NCBI GenBank assembly: GCA_900770925.1
Contig: CAAGLY010000019.1
Location: 1-35,927 of the forward strand
DNA from: Bacilli bacterium
GTDB taxonomy: Bacteria > Bacillota_I > Bacilli_A > RFN20 > CAG-288
DNA: 35,927 nucleotides
Direction of reading: 5' to 3'
This document shows positions 1 through 8,516 of the stretch, piece by piece (position 1 is the first letter of the stretch; every line of letters starts with the position of its first letter). The notes under the pieces were generated by a model, which was not told the DNA's origin, did no database searches, and saw nothing but the letters and a program-made list of their open reading frames with translations. Made by a program: the position numbers and the translations under genes.

Positions 1-125
1 GGGCCTGTCCTTCGGCACATACAGGTCCCTCTTATACTGAGAGATCTTCCTTTCCGGGAAAACCCTCAGAAGATGGGAAGTCTACGGGAATTAGCAACAC
101 TTTTGTTTATCCTCTTTTTTTGGTT

Positions 126-881
126 TTAAAGAGAGAATTTTGCTTTAAAGGAGAGTGTTCCGTCTTCCTTCCTGCCTTTGACTTCCTGGCAGGAGTCTTT
201 CTTTAGGACAGATAAGGAAAGCTTTTCGCCTAAGACGCATTCTTTTTCGAAGTTAATTTCAAAGGAAGAAAAAGGAATATCCGTTACCTTTTCTGCAAGG
301 CCTAAATAGATCGTGTTATTCCTATGGTTGTTGCTGTCGATGTCCTCTTTCCGGACAACGTAATCTAAAGCAGGCGTGAATTCCTCTTCACTCCTTTCAA
401 TTCCTTTTAAGCGTTCCTCAAATCCAGGAAGCGGAGGGAGTTCATTCACTTTCGGAGCATATTGGGAAACGAGTTCCTTTGCTTTGCGAACCGGTTTCCT
501 TTTCCGGGTAATAGGGTCCCTATAGACCCATAAGGAAGAGAGAGCAAAAGCCGGCTTTCCTTCTTTATCAAGCAGATAGCAGTAACGTTCACTCTGGATA
601 AGAGAGAAAGCACGTGGATAAGTGACTAAGAGAAGGTCTTCTCCTTCCTCTACCTGACGCAGGAAAACTCCTTTCACCCGGCAGACAACATAAAGGAAGT
701 TTTCTGTTTGTTCAAATTCTTTGCCTAAGTGAAGCTTCTCAATATGGGCAGAGGCAGCATCCTGCCTATGATGAAGGATATCTTTCCTGATTGGTCTTCC
801 TAAGGAATCTGTCTTAATTCGGCAATCTAATGTTTCGTATTCGGCCTGATTACCTTCCGGGCGAAGAAAGTAATTGCTCAT
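126..881 (-). CDS. Acyl-ACP thioesterase (FatA/FatB-like hotdog fold)
   Basis: 251 aa. Predicted to hydrolyse acyl-ACP and release free fatty acid in the cytoplasm. Members of this family have two tandem hotdog domains. The first hotdog helix carries QDAASAH near residues 40-46. The second domain opens with the family signature DIDSNNHxNNTIY around residues 180-192, which supplies the catalytic Asn/His region. The x residue (codon at 321-323) is AGG. Reading it as Met gives the canonical HMNN, and a second AGG gives WVYMD where the family has WVLID. Length fits a bacterial acyl-ACP thioesterase. The ATG overlaps the TGA of the upstream HAD gene (ATGA), so the two are probably translationally coupled. 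Family assignment is confident; the preferred chain length cannot be read from the sequence. Confidence 0.88.
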   Translation of the reverse strand: MSNYFLRPEGNQAEYETLDCRIKTDSLGRPIRKDILHHRQDAASAHIEKLHLGKEFEQTENFLYVVCRVKGVFLRQVEEGEDLLLVTYPRAFSLIQSERYCYLLDKEGKPAFALSSLWVYRDPITRKRKPVRKAKELVSQYAPKVNELPPLPGFEERLKGIERSEEEFTPALDYVVRKEDIDSNNHRNNTIYLGLAEKVTDIPFSSFEINFEKECVLGEKLSLSVLKKDSCQEVKGRKEDGTLSFKAKFSL

Positions 882-1609
882 TGAACAATTCCTTCCTGGA
901 TAAGGTCGTTCTGAATCTGCTTATAGGAAGTGACTTCCCTGAATTTCCTCCCTTCCCTGCCAGGATAGCTGGCCGGATCTAGTGTTCTCTGCTTTTTATA
1001 GTTCAGCCAATAAGACTTCTTAAATCCTGTGATAAAGGAGCCATAGACATCCTGGAGATAAGCATCTCCGATATAGATAGCATCCTTTGCTTCCACTCCT
1101 GCCGTCTTCAGTCCTGCCTTGAAGAAATAAGGATTCGGTTTCTTAACACCGACTTCCGAAGAGGCAAAGACAAATTCGAAGTGATGCCCTTTAATCTGGC
1201 TGAGAATCGTCTTTTCCGTATCCTCTCTTGTATAAATGGTGTTAGATAAGCAGGCATAGCGGATACCCTTGCTTTCTAAAAACGTAAGAAAATCCTCAAT
1301 TCCTTCTACCGGAGTCGGATTAAGATAGCTGAGAATCTCAGAATCCGCCTGTTCAAGCGAGCAGTCTATTTCGATGGAGTAAAGAGTCGAAACCAGCTTA
1401 AGGAAAGCAATCGAATCTATTTCATATAAGCTGTGACAGCCGTAGTAGCGATCTAAAAATTCTTTAGCAAAAGCATAGACCTGTTGCCAGTCGACTTTTT
1501 CCTTATTTGTGCAATGGTCAAAAAGAGGAAGGATTGTCCATCTTTCATCCTTAACCTTAAACCGGATCAAGGTATCCCAGCAGTCAAAGAAAATCATAGG
1601 TTTGTTCAT
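878..1609 (-). CDS. HAD-superfamily hydrolase (subfamily IA)
   Basis: 243 aa, cytoplasmic phosphatase-like enzyme of unknown substrate. All four HAD motifs are visible: motif I FDCWDTLI near the N-terminus with the two catalytic Asp, motif II LSNT, motif III Lys in GVKKPNPYFF, and motif IV IGDAYLQD. An alpha-helical cap sits between motifs I and II, as in subfamily IA. The reading frame is open further upstream to 1651, but GGAGG lies seven bases before the ATG at 1609, so MNKPMIFFD is chosen as the start. In motif I, Trp replaces the usual Asp-Gly pair position (DxWDT rather than DxDGT), as in some YjjG-like members. The TGA stop overlaps the ATG of the thioesterase, so this is a two-gene operon. 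Confidence 0.85.
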   Translation of the reverse strand: MNKPMIFFDCWDTLIRFKVKDERWTILPLFDHCTNKEKVDWQQVYAFAKEFLDRYYGCHSLYEIDSIAFLKLVSTLYSIEIDCSLEQADSEILSYLNPTPVEGIEDFLTFLESKGIRYACLSNTIYTREDTEKTILSQIKGHHFEFVFASSEVGVKKPNPYFFKAGLKTAGVEAKDAIYIGDAYLQDVYGSFITGFKKSYWLNYKKQRTLDPASYPGREGRKFREVTSYKQIQNDLIQEGIVQ

Positions 1610-1786
1610 TGTTTTTATCCTCCGAATTTTTATTTTACCATCTTGTTCCATCCTTTTCCGATAGGTTTAAAGGCAAATTTCATCCAATACAATCAGTTGT
1701 TCATACCGATTGCGTTTTCAAAAAGAAAAAGGTAAACTAATAGCGTTGAACTGATAGTAAATTCTATTGAATAACACACAGGGAAG

Positions 1787-1819
1787 CCCGGCTGATTCTT
1801 ATCTGAACAGCCGGGTTTT
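1787..1819 (+). terminator. Terminator-like hairpin between divergent genes
   Basis: CCCGGCTG (1787-1794) pairs with CAGCCGGG (1808-1815) across a 13-base loop and is followed by TTTT. It lies in the upstream region shared by a minus-strand and a plus-strand gene, so no annotated transcript ends here. It could end a short leader transcript or small RNA, or act as an attenuator. Confidence 0.55.
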
Positions 1820-1864
1820 CTCGTCGTAAGAAAAAATTATTTTCTTCCTTCTGTCTTTTTCTCA

Positions 1865-1894
1865 TTGTAATGTGCTTTTACTGAGTGTTACAAT
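1865..1894 (+). promoter_or_regulatory. Candidate promoter of the short membrane protein gene
   Basis: TTGTAA (1865-1870) and TACAAT (1889-1894) are separated by 18 bases and lie about 50 bases before the ATG at 1943. Assigned by consensus only. Confidence 0.45.
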
Positions 1895-1942
1895 AATGAA
1901 GCATTGAAAGGTTTTTTTAATAATAAGGAAGGGGGCCACTAT

Positions 1943-2815
1943 ATGGCAAAAAACAAAACAGCCGCAGGAACTAATCGTGGCAAGAAGTCAGTAGCCGTCC
2001 GTGTCTTTGACATCATCTTCATCGTATTAGCAGTTCTTCTAGTTATCGCCGCGTTGATTATCTTTACTCCGAGGAACAAGATTCTTGTGAAACTTCCTCA
2101 GGAGTTCACTTCTTCCCTCTACACCTGGACCAAATGGCACGTGCTTAAGCCGTTCTCTAGGGGAACTGTCCAAGGCCCTAAAGGAAGGACACCGGAAGCC
2201 TATAGCGGTATCTACTATCTCTTCATTGTCTGCTTCTGTGCGACTCTCCTCTTCTATCTTAGGTATCAGCCGTTTGTTGTCTTAGCTAGCAACAAAGCCA
2301 AAGGCAAAAACGAAACCTACCGCAAAGTCCTCTGCTGGGTCACCTTCGCCATCATCCTCATTGCCAGTCTTGCCTTAGCCTCTTTGATCTATCAGTATCG
2401 CTGCGAGAAAATTTTCGGTGCTGCTTATAGCTGGTGGCCGGACTTCTTCAATCACATTGCAGGAAGCTTACGTTCCGGAAAGCTCAGCTTCCTCAATAGG
2501 AGCGCTATTGCTACTAACGGATGCTTCAACGCATTCGCCTATGCCGGATTAGCTAGGATCCTCTTCGAAATCATCAGGTTAGTTATCGCCGGTGCCGGAA
2601 AAGTCAAAGCCGTCAAGCCTGCTGAAGAGCCGAAAGCCGAAGAAATCAAAGCTGAAGAAACAGAAGAAGTTAAGACAGAAGAAGTTCCGGCTGAAGCTAA
2701 GCCGGTCAGGGTTGAAGAGAAGGCTCCTGAATTCAAGCCTCACGAAATCAGGTATCCGACCGTCCGTGATCTTGAACTTCTTGCTTCCCTCGAACCTATC
2801 CACGTTTCTCACTAA
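1943..2815 (+). CDS. Four-helix membrane protein with short acidic/Lys tail (short paralogue)
   Basis: 290 aa, no named family recognised. The start is the ATG at 1943 after the purine-rich site AAGGAAGGGGG; an in-frame TTG at 1904 lacks such a site. Four hydrophobic helices are visible: VFDIIFIVLAVLL, a YYLFIVCFCATLLFYL helix, VLCWVTFAIILIASLALASL, and a last helix before GAGK. The last helix contains two AGG codons; as Met they keep it hydrophobic, as Arg they would break it. A Lys/Glu/Pro-rich tail of about 70 residues follows and ends LLASLEPIHVSH. The protein is collinear with the N-terminal third of the next gene, where the matching segment reads LLNKLECIHAEP, so this looks like a tandem duplicate lacking the long tail. 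A cytoplasmic tail on a membrane anchor suggests a scaffold role (inference). Confidence 0.7.
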   Translation: MAKNKTAAGTNRGKKSVAVRVFDIIFIVLAVLLVIAALIIFTPRNKILVKLPQEFTSSLYTWTKWHVLKPFSRGTVQGPKGRTPEAYSGIYYLFIVCFCATLLFYLRYQPFVVLASNKAKGKNETYRKVLCWVTFAIILIASLALASLIYQYRCEKIFGAAYSWWPDFFNHIAGSLRSGKLSFLNRSAIATNGCFNAFAYAGLARILFEIIRLVIAGAGKVKAVKPAEEPKAEEIKAEETEEVKTEEVPAEAKPVRVEEKAPEFKPHEIRYPTVRDLELLASLEPIHVSH

Positions 2816-2829
2816 TCCTCAGAAAACTA

Positions 2830-2854
2830 AGCCAGGCAAACAGCCTGGCTTTTT
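2830..2854 (+). terminator. Rho-independent terminator
   Basis: AGCCAGGC (2830-2837), loop AAACA, GCCTGGCT (2843-2850), then TTTT. Placed just after the stop of the short membrane protein gene. The remaining 300 bases to the next gene hold the promoter listed separately and nothing else I can support. Confidence 0.9.
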
Positions 2855-3081
2855 CTGTGCTTGTCTTTCTCCTTTAGTACAAATTTCCAATTTTGTCGTA
2901 AGAAAGGATGATTTCTTTATTTACCAACTTTGGTTTTAGAATATAGTACCAGATAATTTGAAACCCTTTTGGGTATTTTTTCCGCTTTATCTATTGGATT
3001 ATTGAACCGGCCACTTGTTGTACCCTATTCAGATTTAAAAGTTGCTTCTCTTGCTTTCCTTGAAATTTTAGAAGAAAATTG

Positions 3082-3111
3082 TTGAAATGCAATTTCCGGG
3101 GGTGTTAAAAT
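3082..3111 (+). promoter_or_regulatory. Candidate promoter of the long membrane/tail protein
   Basis: TTGAAA (3082-3087) and TAAAAT (3106-3111) with an 18-base spacer, 59 bases before the ATG. A Shine-Dalgarno AGGAAGGGGG (3151-3160) follows. The gene therefore probably has its own promoter, separate from its shorter paralogue. Confidence 0.55.
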
Positions 3112-3170
3112 GTTATCAACTGAAAGGATTGTAGTTTTTCAGTATCTAAAAGGAAGGGGGCTATAGGGAA

Positions 3171-5789
3171 ATGGCTAAATCCAAATCTGTTGCTAAGAGC
3201 AGCAACAAAAAGTCAATTGCTATCAAAGTATTTGACATCATTTTCATCATTCTAGCGCTAGTCGGTGTCGTCGGAGCGTTGATGCTCTTCACTCCGATAC
3301 AGAACATGGTTTCCTCTAATTCACATGCAGGAAGGTGGGATCACCTCTACAATTGGGTGTACTACCATATCCTCAAGCCCTTTAAGAGGAACATCCGTCC
3401 GAATCTAAGCGGAAATCCGTCCAAACCCTTCACAGCTGCATTCTTCTTATGGCTTCTCTATCTTTCTGTCGCTGTCTTCTTCTACCTCCTCTATCAGCCA
3501 TTTGCCGTCAGGACCAGAAACAAAGCAAAAGAAAAGACCCAGGTCTATCGCAAGGTGCTCTGCTGGATTACCTTCGCCTTCGTTCTCGTTAGCGGTCTCT
3601 TCCTCTTCTCCCTCCTCTACCGTGTCCGCTTAGAAAAGAGGTTCGGGGCTGCTTATTCCTGGTATAACAATTTAGTTGATCGTTTTGCCAATAGCTTCCG
3701 TTATGGAAAGCTGTCTGTCAGGAACCTGAAGCTCATCAGTGTTAATGGCTACTTCAATTTCTTCGCCTATGCTACCTTCGGTGTTATCTTCGTCGAGCTT
3801 GTCCTCCTTCTTGTTGCCGGACTTGGCAAAGCGAAGAAACCGGTCGAAGTCAAGAAAGAAGAACCCACTCCTGTTCCGACCGAAGAAAAGCAGCCGGAAG
3901 TCGAAGATGAAGAAGAAGCCCATGAATCCGTTCCCTATATTGCTCCGAAAGTCGCTACTGTCCAAGCCGAAGAAAAAGCTAAGCCTGAAAAGGTTGAACC
4001 TACCTTCCATGATATCAATCTCTTAAACAAACTCGAATGCATCCATGCAGAGCCGATTAAAGATCTGCCGGGATTAAGTGAAAAAGATCTTGCTAGTATC
4101 CGTTCTAAGTTAGTACCTGACGGCACCTTCCCTGTCGAAGACGTTACCGGAAAGCAGCTGCTTGAGAAACTCGATACGGTCTCCATTGAGATTAAGGTCT
4201 TACCTGCTATCGATGAATGGAATGCTGATCCTTGGAAAGCCGAAGTCATCCCTCAGCCTGAAGCAGAAGCCAAAGAAGTCGACATCTCGATGTTTGAGAC
4301 GGTCAAGCCAGTAACTGAACCGATTGAAGAACCGAAAGAAGAACCTAAGCCGGTTGAAGAACCAACTCCGGTTATCGAAGAAATCAAGCCGGTCGAGGAA
4401 CCTGAGCCAGTTAAGGAACCTGAGCCGATCATCGAAGAAAAGGCTGAAGAAGAGAAGAAAGAAGAACTCACTGATCTGACTGCTTCCGCTGCTCCGGCAG
4501 AAAGGAAAGAAGTCAACCTTACCGAAGTCACTAAGCCGGCTGAAAAACCAGCTCCGGCTGTCGAAGAAGTCAAAGAAGCCGTTGAAGAAAAAGAAGAGGA
4601 AGAAGGTCCGATTATCCTTGCTATCAATGATAATCTCAGCGATGGCAAGCGTCCGCAGGAAGAAAATCACGATAAGGAAGAAAGCCTAGAGCATTCTGAC
4701 CGCACATCTTGGAAGAAGTCCTGCCTCAACAATCAGCACAAAGAGGTTGTTACGGAAGACTTCGCTGGAAACAGCGAATGGATTCTTCCGAAGTATGTCG
4801 CCCCGAAAGTCACCGGCCCTGTCACTATCTGCATAAATCAGATTGTCAAAGACGGCAAACGTCCGCAGGAAGAAGTTCATGTCAGGGGCAAAGCTGAATC
4901 CTTCACTGACCGAAGCGAAAGGAAGCAGACGACCAAAGACACTTCCCACAGGCCGATTACTACCCAGACTGCCGAAGTCGATAATACCTGGATCTTACCG
5001 GAATATGTTGCTCCGAAGGTCACATCCAATGTCAAGAAGATTGACTTAGCTCCGATCAGTAAACCAAACGGAAGGCCTAAGCCAAGCGGTGTCAAGCCGA
5101 TTACTCCGATTAAACCTGTTGCTCCCGTCAAAGAGGAGAAAACGGTTGAAGAGAAGAAAGAAGAGCCTAAGCCGATTATCACTCCGATTGCCGGCCCTCT
5201 CCACTCCACTGCCAAATCCAAGCATGAGAAGATCGAAGCCGTTAAGGCACGCCGTGTTCCCTTCACCTTACAGAACTACCAGCTTAAGACCTACAAAGGC
5301 AATCTTACTGCTGAGCAGGCGTTCTCTAGGGGTGTCACCAAGGTCCAGCCTACCGCACGTCCTATCTTCGCTAACCAAGGCAATGAATCCAGCTGGAAAC
5401 AGAAACGCCGTGAAGAGGAAATCCGTAAGAACGGTTACTCCGATGTCACGAAAGTCGATAAGCTTAACGGCAAGGTCGAACAGTCTAGCCAGGCTCTCGC
5501 TCCTAGCGGAAGCTCCATTCGTGAATTACGCAACTCGATAAAAGCCGAGAAAGCCAAACAGGAAGAAGCTCCAAAGAGGGAAGAAAAGCCGACAGCTGTA
5601 AAACCGATCACTCCAATCAAGCCGATTACTCCGGTCAAACCGGTCGAAGGAAAGACAGAAGAGCCGAAGAAGGAAGAAGCCGCTCATCCGACTACTGCCT
5701 CCTTCTTCCATCCGATTGCTCCTCTAGCCAAGAAGCCGGGCAAACGTCCGGAAATCAAGCCGGTCGATCCCTTCAGCAAGAAGAAGTAA
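3171..5789 (+). CDS. Four-helix membrane protein with long Lys/Pro/Glu repeat tail
   Basis: 872 aa, no named family recognised. Residues 1-225 form a four-helix module aligned end to end with the preceding gene (VFDIIFII, VLCWITFAFVLVSG, FGAAYSW). From about residue 226 the protein is hydrophilic: stretches of Glu, Lys, Pro and Val, a compact segment around residues 275-350 containing KDLPGLSEKDLASI, two 70-residue repeats at 479-618, then Pro-rich strings such as KPITPIKPV. The last 200 residues are basic (RKNGYSDVTK, FHPIAPLAKKPGKRP). The tail has no signal peptide or catalytic motif and is probably cytoplasmic and largely extended, which would suit a cell-division, envelope or cytoskeletal scaffold (inference). 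It could instead be exposed outside the cell, because topology was not established. The start has a strong purine-rich ribosome site. Confidence 0.7.
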   Translation: MAKSKSVAKSSNKKSIAIKVFDIIFIILALVGVVGALMLFTPIQNMVSSNSHAGRWDHLYNWVYYHILKPFKRNIRPNLSGNPSKPFTAAFFLWLLYLSVAVFFYLLYQPFAVRTRNKAKEKTQVYRKVLCWITFAFVLVSGLFLFSLLYRVRLEKRFGAAYSWYNNLVDRFANSFRYGKLSVRNLKLISVNGYFNFFAYATFGVIFVELVLLLVAGLGKAKKPVEVKKEEPTPVPTEEKQPEVEDEEEAHESVPYIAPKVATVQAEEKAKPEKVEPTFHDINLLNKLECIHAEPIKDLPGLSEKDLASIRSKLVPDGTFPVEDVTGKQLLEKLDTVSIEIKVLPAIDEWNADPWKAEVIPQPEAEAKEVDISMFETVKPVTEPIEEPKEEPKPVEEPTPVIEEIKPVEEPEPVKEPEPIIEEKAEEEKKEELTDLTASAAPAERKEVNLTEVTKPAEKPAPAVEEVKEAVEEKEEEEGPIILAINDNLSDGKRPQEENHDKEESLEHSDRTSWKKSCLNNQHKEVVTEDFAGNSEWILPKYVAPKVTGPVTICINQIVKDGKRPQEEVHVRGKAESFTDRSERKQTTKDTSHRPITTQTAEVDNTWILPEYVAPKVTSNVKKIDLAPISKPNGRPKPSGVKPITPIKPVAPVKEEKTVEEKKEEPKPIITPIAGPLHSTAKSKHEKIEAVKARRVPFTLQNYQLKTYKGNLTAEQAFSRGVTKVQPTARPIFANQGNESSWKQKRREEEIRKNGYSDVTKVDKLNGKVEQSSQALAPSGSSIRELRNSIKAEKAKQEEAPKREEKPTAVKPITPIKPITPVKPVEGKTEEPKKEEAAHPTTASFFHPIAPLAKKPGKRPEIKPVDPFSKKK
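4605..5024 (+). repeat. Two tandem 70-residue protein repeats
   Basis: Two in-frame 210-bp units, 4605-4814 and 4815-5024. Each starts with a GP(I/V) strand, has DGKRPQEE near its start and ends WILP(K/E)YVAPKVT. The first and last blocks are highly conserved and the middle is diverged. A degenerate earlier copy of the last block (PYIAPKV) lies near 3940. Confidence 0.85.
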
Positions 5790-5801
5790 AGCCAAAACAG
5801 A

Positions 5802-5830
5802 AAGAGGCTGGTTCACCCCAGCCTCTTTTT
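5802..5830 (+). terminator. Rho-independent terminator
   Basis: AAGAGGCTGG (5802-5811), loop TTCACC, CCAGCCTCTT (5818-5827), then T residues. Ends the long membrane/tail gene. Confidence 0.9.
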
Positions 5831-5843
5831 CTATCCATCAAAA

Positions 5844-6413
5844 AAGGGGCTGTTGCACAATTCGGGTGATTCCGACACGCATCGGAATCATCGCTGAAGG
5901 GCAGCAGCCCTTTTTGTTTTCTCAGTGTCTTCCCTTCTGGCGGTAGCTCTTTCTTTCCGCTTCGTTAGGCTGCAGTTTCTTCTTTCTCGCGCCTCCGTTC
6001 TTGACCGTCCGGAAAATCCGGCGTGGCCTTTCCGGTTCCGGGCCTGCCGGCCTTCCCGTCCCGAGGGGAAAGGACCCCTGCGACCCCGGATGCGGAAAGG
6101 AGGTCGAGAAAGCCGTCGATTTTCTTCCGCTCTCCGTGCTCGTTTCCGAGCGGGTCTATGAAAAGGCGGTAGTTTATGCTAAAATCAGCCATAGTAAAAA
6201 GCTCCTTTTCTCCGAAAGGTTTTTTACGAAGCTTCGACACCAGGTGGATCCGGTGTCTTTTCATTTTATCGTATTTTCGCCTGTTTTTCCGCAAGAATCC
6301 GGCATTTTTCATCTTTCCAGGCGAAAAGCGCGGACATGAAAAAAGAGCTGCCGCGTCTTCGGCCCTGCTTCGGGTTTCGCCTTTGGCAGGACCGAATTGT
6401 GCAACAGCCCCTT
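5844..6413. mobile_element. Non-autonomous insertion-sequence remnant (MITE-like)
   Basis: A 570-bp segment bounded by a perfect 22-bp inverted repeat: AAGGGGCTGTTGCACAATTC begins at 5844 and its complement ends at 6413. The interior is visibly richer in G+C than the flanks. It holds only a short transposase N-terminus and a possible C-terminal scrap, so the element is internally deleted and could move only with a transposase supplied elsewhere. No target-site duplication is evident. It sits between converging genes, directly after one terminator and 11 bases from the stop of the lipoprotein gene. The left end also contains a hairpin (GATTCCGA/TCGGAATC) and a small AGGGC/GCCCT stem followed by T residues, which may insulate it from neighbouring transcription. 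Confidence 0.8.
5965..6192 (-). pseudogene. Truncated transposase N-terminus (IS1182/DUF772-like)
   Basis: 75 codons with a good ribosome site (AAAGGAG) before the ATG at 6192. The start MADFSINYRLFID, the acidic helix DGFLDLLSASGV and then GRPG resemble the N-terminus of IS1182-like transposases, in which GRP precedes the first conserved helix. After GRPG the similarity is lost. In another frame downstream, QPNEAERKSYRQKGRH followed by TGA (5932-5934) may be the old C-terminus, which implies an internal deletion. The Arg of GRPG is encoded by AGG. It makes sense as Arg and not as Met, which suggests the element evolved under the standard code. Family call is tentative. Confidence 0.55.
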
Positions 6414-6423
6414 CTTTTTCCGG

Positions 6424-8316
6424 TTATTTGGCCGAATCCTGAATGATGACTACCCTAAGATCAACGTTGTGTGTGTTATCGAATCCGACAGAAATCGTCT
6501 TTGTGCCCTTTGTGGCGGTCAAGGAATCCCAGCGCGGAATACTACGTGTTGTCGTGTATCCTTCCTTTTTCCTTATCCACTCATAGTTAGTGATATAACG
6601 CCTATGGAGAGCATCTGTGCCGGTATAGTAGCTAGTCGCACCGGTCGGCATACCGATAAAATAGATGTCACTATTCGTGTCAGCAGAGGAGCTAGAATCG
6701 CCTGTTTCCCCTGTATTTCCATCGTTACCGAGATATTCCTTCAGGCTGTAGACACTAGCCTTTGCAAGTGTCTTACCCGGAGTAGGAATAGCATCCAGAT
6801 CTCCTTTGACCTGTTCAAGGAGCTTGCTATAATTGTCGCTACCTTTCAGCCTGTCGGACCATTTCAGGTCTTCACAGGTCTTATGGAGCTTTGTTTCATC
6901 CTTGGTATCGATGTCAGAGGTAAGGGAATTGAAGTCAGTATAGATGGATTTCACCTTGAAAGAGGCAACCGTCTTTCCGTCCTGTTTCAAATCAGAGGTT
7001 CCTTCAAAAGAAATGCTGTCCTGATCGAGCGTGATGGTCAGATCCGTAAGAGACGGTAAGGAAGTGCCAAGCCTTTCAGCATAAGCTTCTTCTGCTCCGG
7101 TTGCTTCAAAAGTGAAAGAATAATCCGAAAAGGTAGCTTTGATCTTCACTCCGTCAGATGACTTCCTGGAATAAGTCTTCTCTCCCTTCTTATCAAAGCA
7201 TAACGGTGAAACTGTCTTTATGTCCCTTTCCTGTTCTAAGCCGTTGCAATAGTACCCTTTATCCGGATATTCGACAAGGGCATAGTATTTTTCCGGGGAT
7301 GGACGGTAAGCATACTCTACTTTCTCATCTTCTTTGCTGACTTCCCCTCCGGAGACTAGCTTCCTTAAGTCAGGGGTAACATAGTTGTCCTGAGAAATCG
7401 TACTTTCCTGAACATCAGCACCAGGAACACTCCTTGTGAACTCTAAGTGTTCCTTAAAGCTTGTTGCGGTATTAAGCTTAATTAGTGCAGCATCAAGATC
7501 AGCATCCGGAGTTCCGGTAATCGCACTGTTGAATTTGTCTTTGAACGTTGTTTCGTCAGTAGAGATAAACTTTCCGACATAGGTATAGGTATCGGTGCTG
7601 TTTTTCTTTGTCGATACCCTATTCAGCTTAAAGGAGACAATCGAATCTGTAGTGACATAGATGATAAAAGAGTCAATCGCCATCTCGGAATGATCAAGGG
7701 CAAAGAAGTACTTAAGAGACCATTTTGCTTCAGTAGAGATGTTTTCCCTGCTATAACAGGCAAGATCATCGTTTGATTCCTTGAAGTTCTTTTCAAAATC
7801 GTCGACTTCCCTGTTGGCAAACGGATTACCGTAATATTTGAAGTCTGTTATTTTTTCCGGCTGAGTGAAGGAATAGGTATTATCTAATTTGATACCATCT
7901 TCTACGCCAAGGCAATAGGTGTCATTATAGGGAAGTCCTTTTCTCCTCTGCCGGTTCTTGACGCTCTCTTTTTCAGGAACAGCAGGGCTATTGGGATCAT
8001 CATAGCTAGTTCCTTCGTACTGGACGATGCTGACCGTCTTGTCTTTCGTTGCTGTACCTTCAATCGCATAGGCAGTATATTTCTTGTCGATATACTCGTA
8101 TTCTGTCTCTTCAAAATAGAGACTTCTTGAATAACGACTAAGCCTTTCTTTTGTCAGTTTTGCTTTCTTCTTCACTGTCGGCTTAGCCGTGGCAGAAGGA
8201 GTGGAAGAAACAGTTTCGCTTAGTTTATTGCTTGGCTTTCCGGCAGAATTCTTATCACAGCCTGCAAGCCTAGTTAAAAGGAAAAAAGGCAAGACATATT
8301 TCGCTTTGTTTTTCAT
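6424..8316 (-). CDS. Large lipoprotein (paralogue 1)
   Basis: 630 aa, function unknown. Start ATG at 8316 follows TAGGAGG. The signal peptide ends in the lipobox LAGC, with Cys about residue 20, so the protein should be lipid-anchored on the outer face of the membrane. The residue four before the Cys is an AGG codon: Met fits a lipoprotein signal, Arg would not. A Ser/Thr/Pro linker (TPSATAKP) leads into a large beta-rich region of repeating amphipathic strands. It shares with the next gene the linker, a KLTxxxLSxYS helix and NPFA-x-M-x-x-x-DF. The C-terminus has a Ser/Gly/Thr stretch (TGETGDSSSSAD) before a final small domain. Probably an extracellular binding or surface protein (inference). 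The stop codon lies 11 bases from the IS remnant, which may have displaced its terminator. Confidence 0.72.
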   Translation of the reverse strand: MKNKAKYVLPFFLLTRLAGCDKNSAGKPSNKLSETVSSTPSATAKPTVKKKAKLTKERLSRYSRSLYFEETEYEYIDKKYTAYAIEGTATKDKTVSIVQYEGTSYDDPNSPAVPEKESVKNRQRRKGLPYNDTYCLGVEDGIKLDNTYSFTQPEKITDFKYYGNPFANREVDDFEKNFKESNDDLACYSRENISTEAKWSLKYFFALDHSEMAIDSFIIYVTTDSIVSFKLNRVSTKKNSTDTYTYVGKFISTDETTFKDKFNSAITGTPDADLDAALIKLNTATSFKEHLEFTRSVPGADVQESTISQDNYVTPDLRKLVSGGEVSKEDEKVEYAYRPSPEKYYALVEYPDKGYYCNGLEQERDIKTVSPLCFDKKGEKTYSRKSSDGVKIKATFSDYSFTFEATGAEEAYAERLGTSLPSLTDLTITLDQDSISFEGTSDLKQDGKTVASFKVKSIYTDFNSLTSDIDTKDETKLHKTCEDLKWSDRLKGSDNYSKLLEQVKGDLDAIPTPGKTLAKASVYSLKEYLGNDGNTGETGDSSSSADTNSDIYFIGMPTGATSYYTGTDALHRRYITNYEWIRKKEGYTTTRSIPRWDSLTATKGTKTISVGFDNTHNVDLRVVIIQDSAK

Positions 8317-8464
8317 GGATATCCTCCTAGGATCATAAAGTCCCTTCTGAATACCGATAGAGACTAGAATATTTTAATATCGGGCTAACTATGGCTGAAT
8401 TCTTTTAGGACAATAGATGGCCTTTTCTGCTGTGAAACCGCTTTCCGATTAGTGACAACAACAA

Positions 8465-8490
8465 AGAAAAAGGAAGGATTTCTCCTTCCC
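8465..8490 (-). terminator. Rho-independent terminator
   Basis: On the minus strand GGAAGGA, loop GAAA, TCCTTCC, then TTTTTC. It ends the second large lipoprotein gene, so each paralogue is probably its own transcript. Confidence 0.8.
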
Positions 8491-8516
8491 TTTTCCCGTT
8501 TAATTATCTACTTAGT

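Noticed and set aside
1..125. Possible hairpin GGGCCTGT...ACAGGTCCC at the window edge
   Set aside because: The stem has a mismatch or bulge and no clear T run, and its context is cut off by the window start.
2964..2982. ACCC-TTTT-GGGT followed by a T run as a terminator
   Set aside because: Only four base pairs, and a strong terminator already lies directly after the upstream gene.
4200..4670. Long antisense open frames rich in Phe, Arg and Ser opposite the long tail protein
   Set aside because: They mirror the Lys/Glu/Pro repeat composition of the real gene and have no start signals.
6397..7059. Open frame on the plus strand opposite the large lipoprotein gene
   Set aside because: No ribosome site, no domain, and it lies wholly across the end of the IS remnant and a well-supported minus-strand gene.
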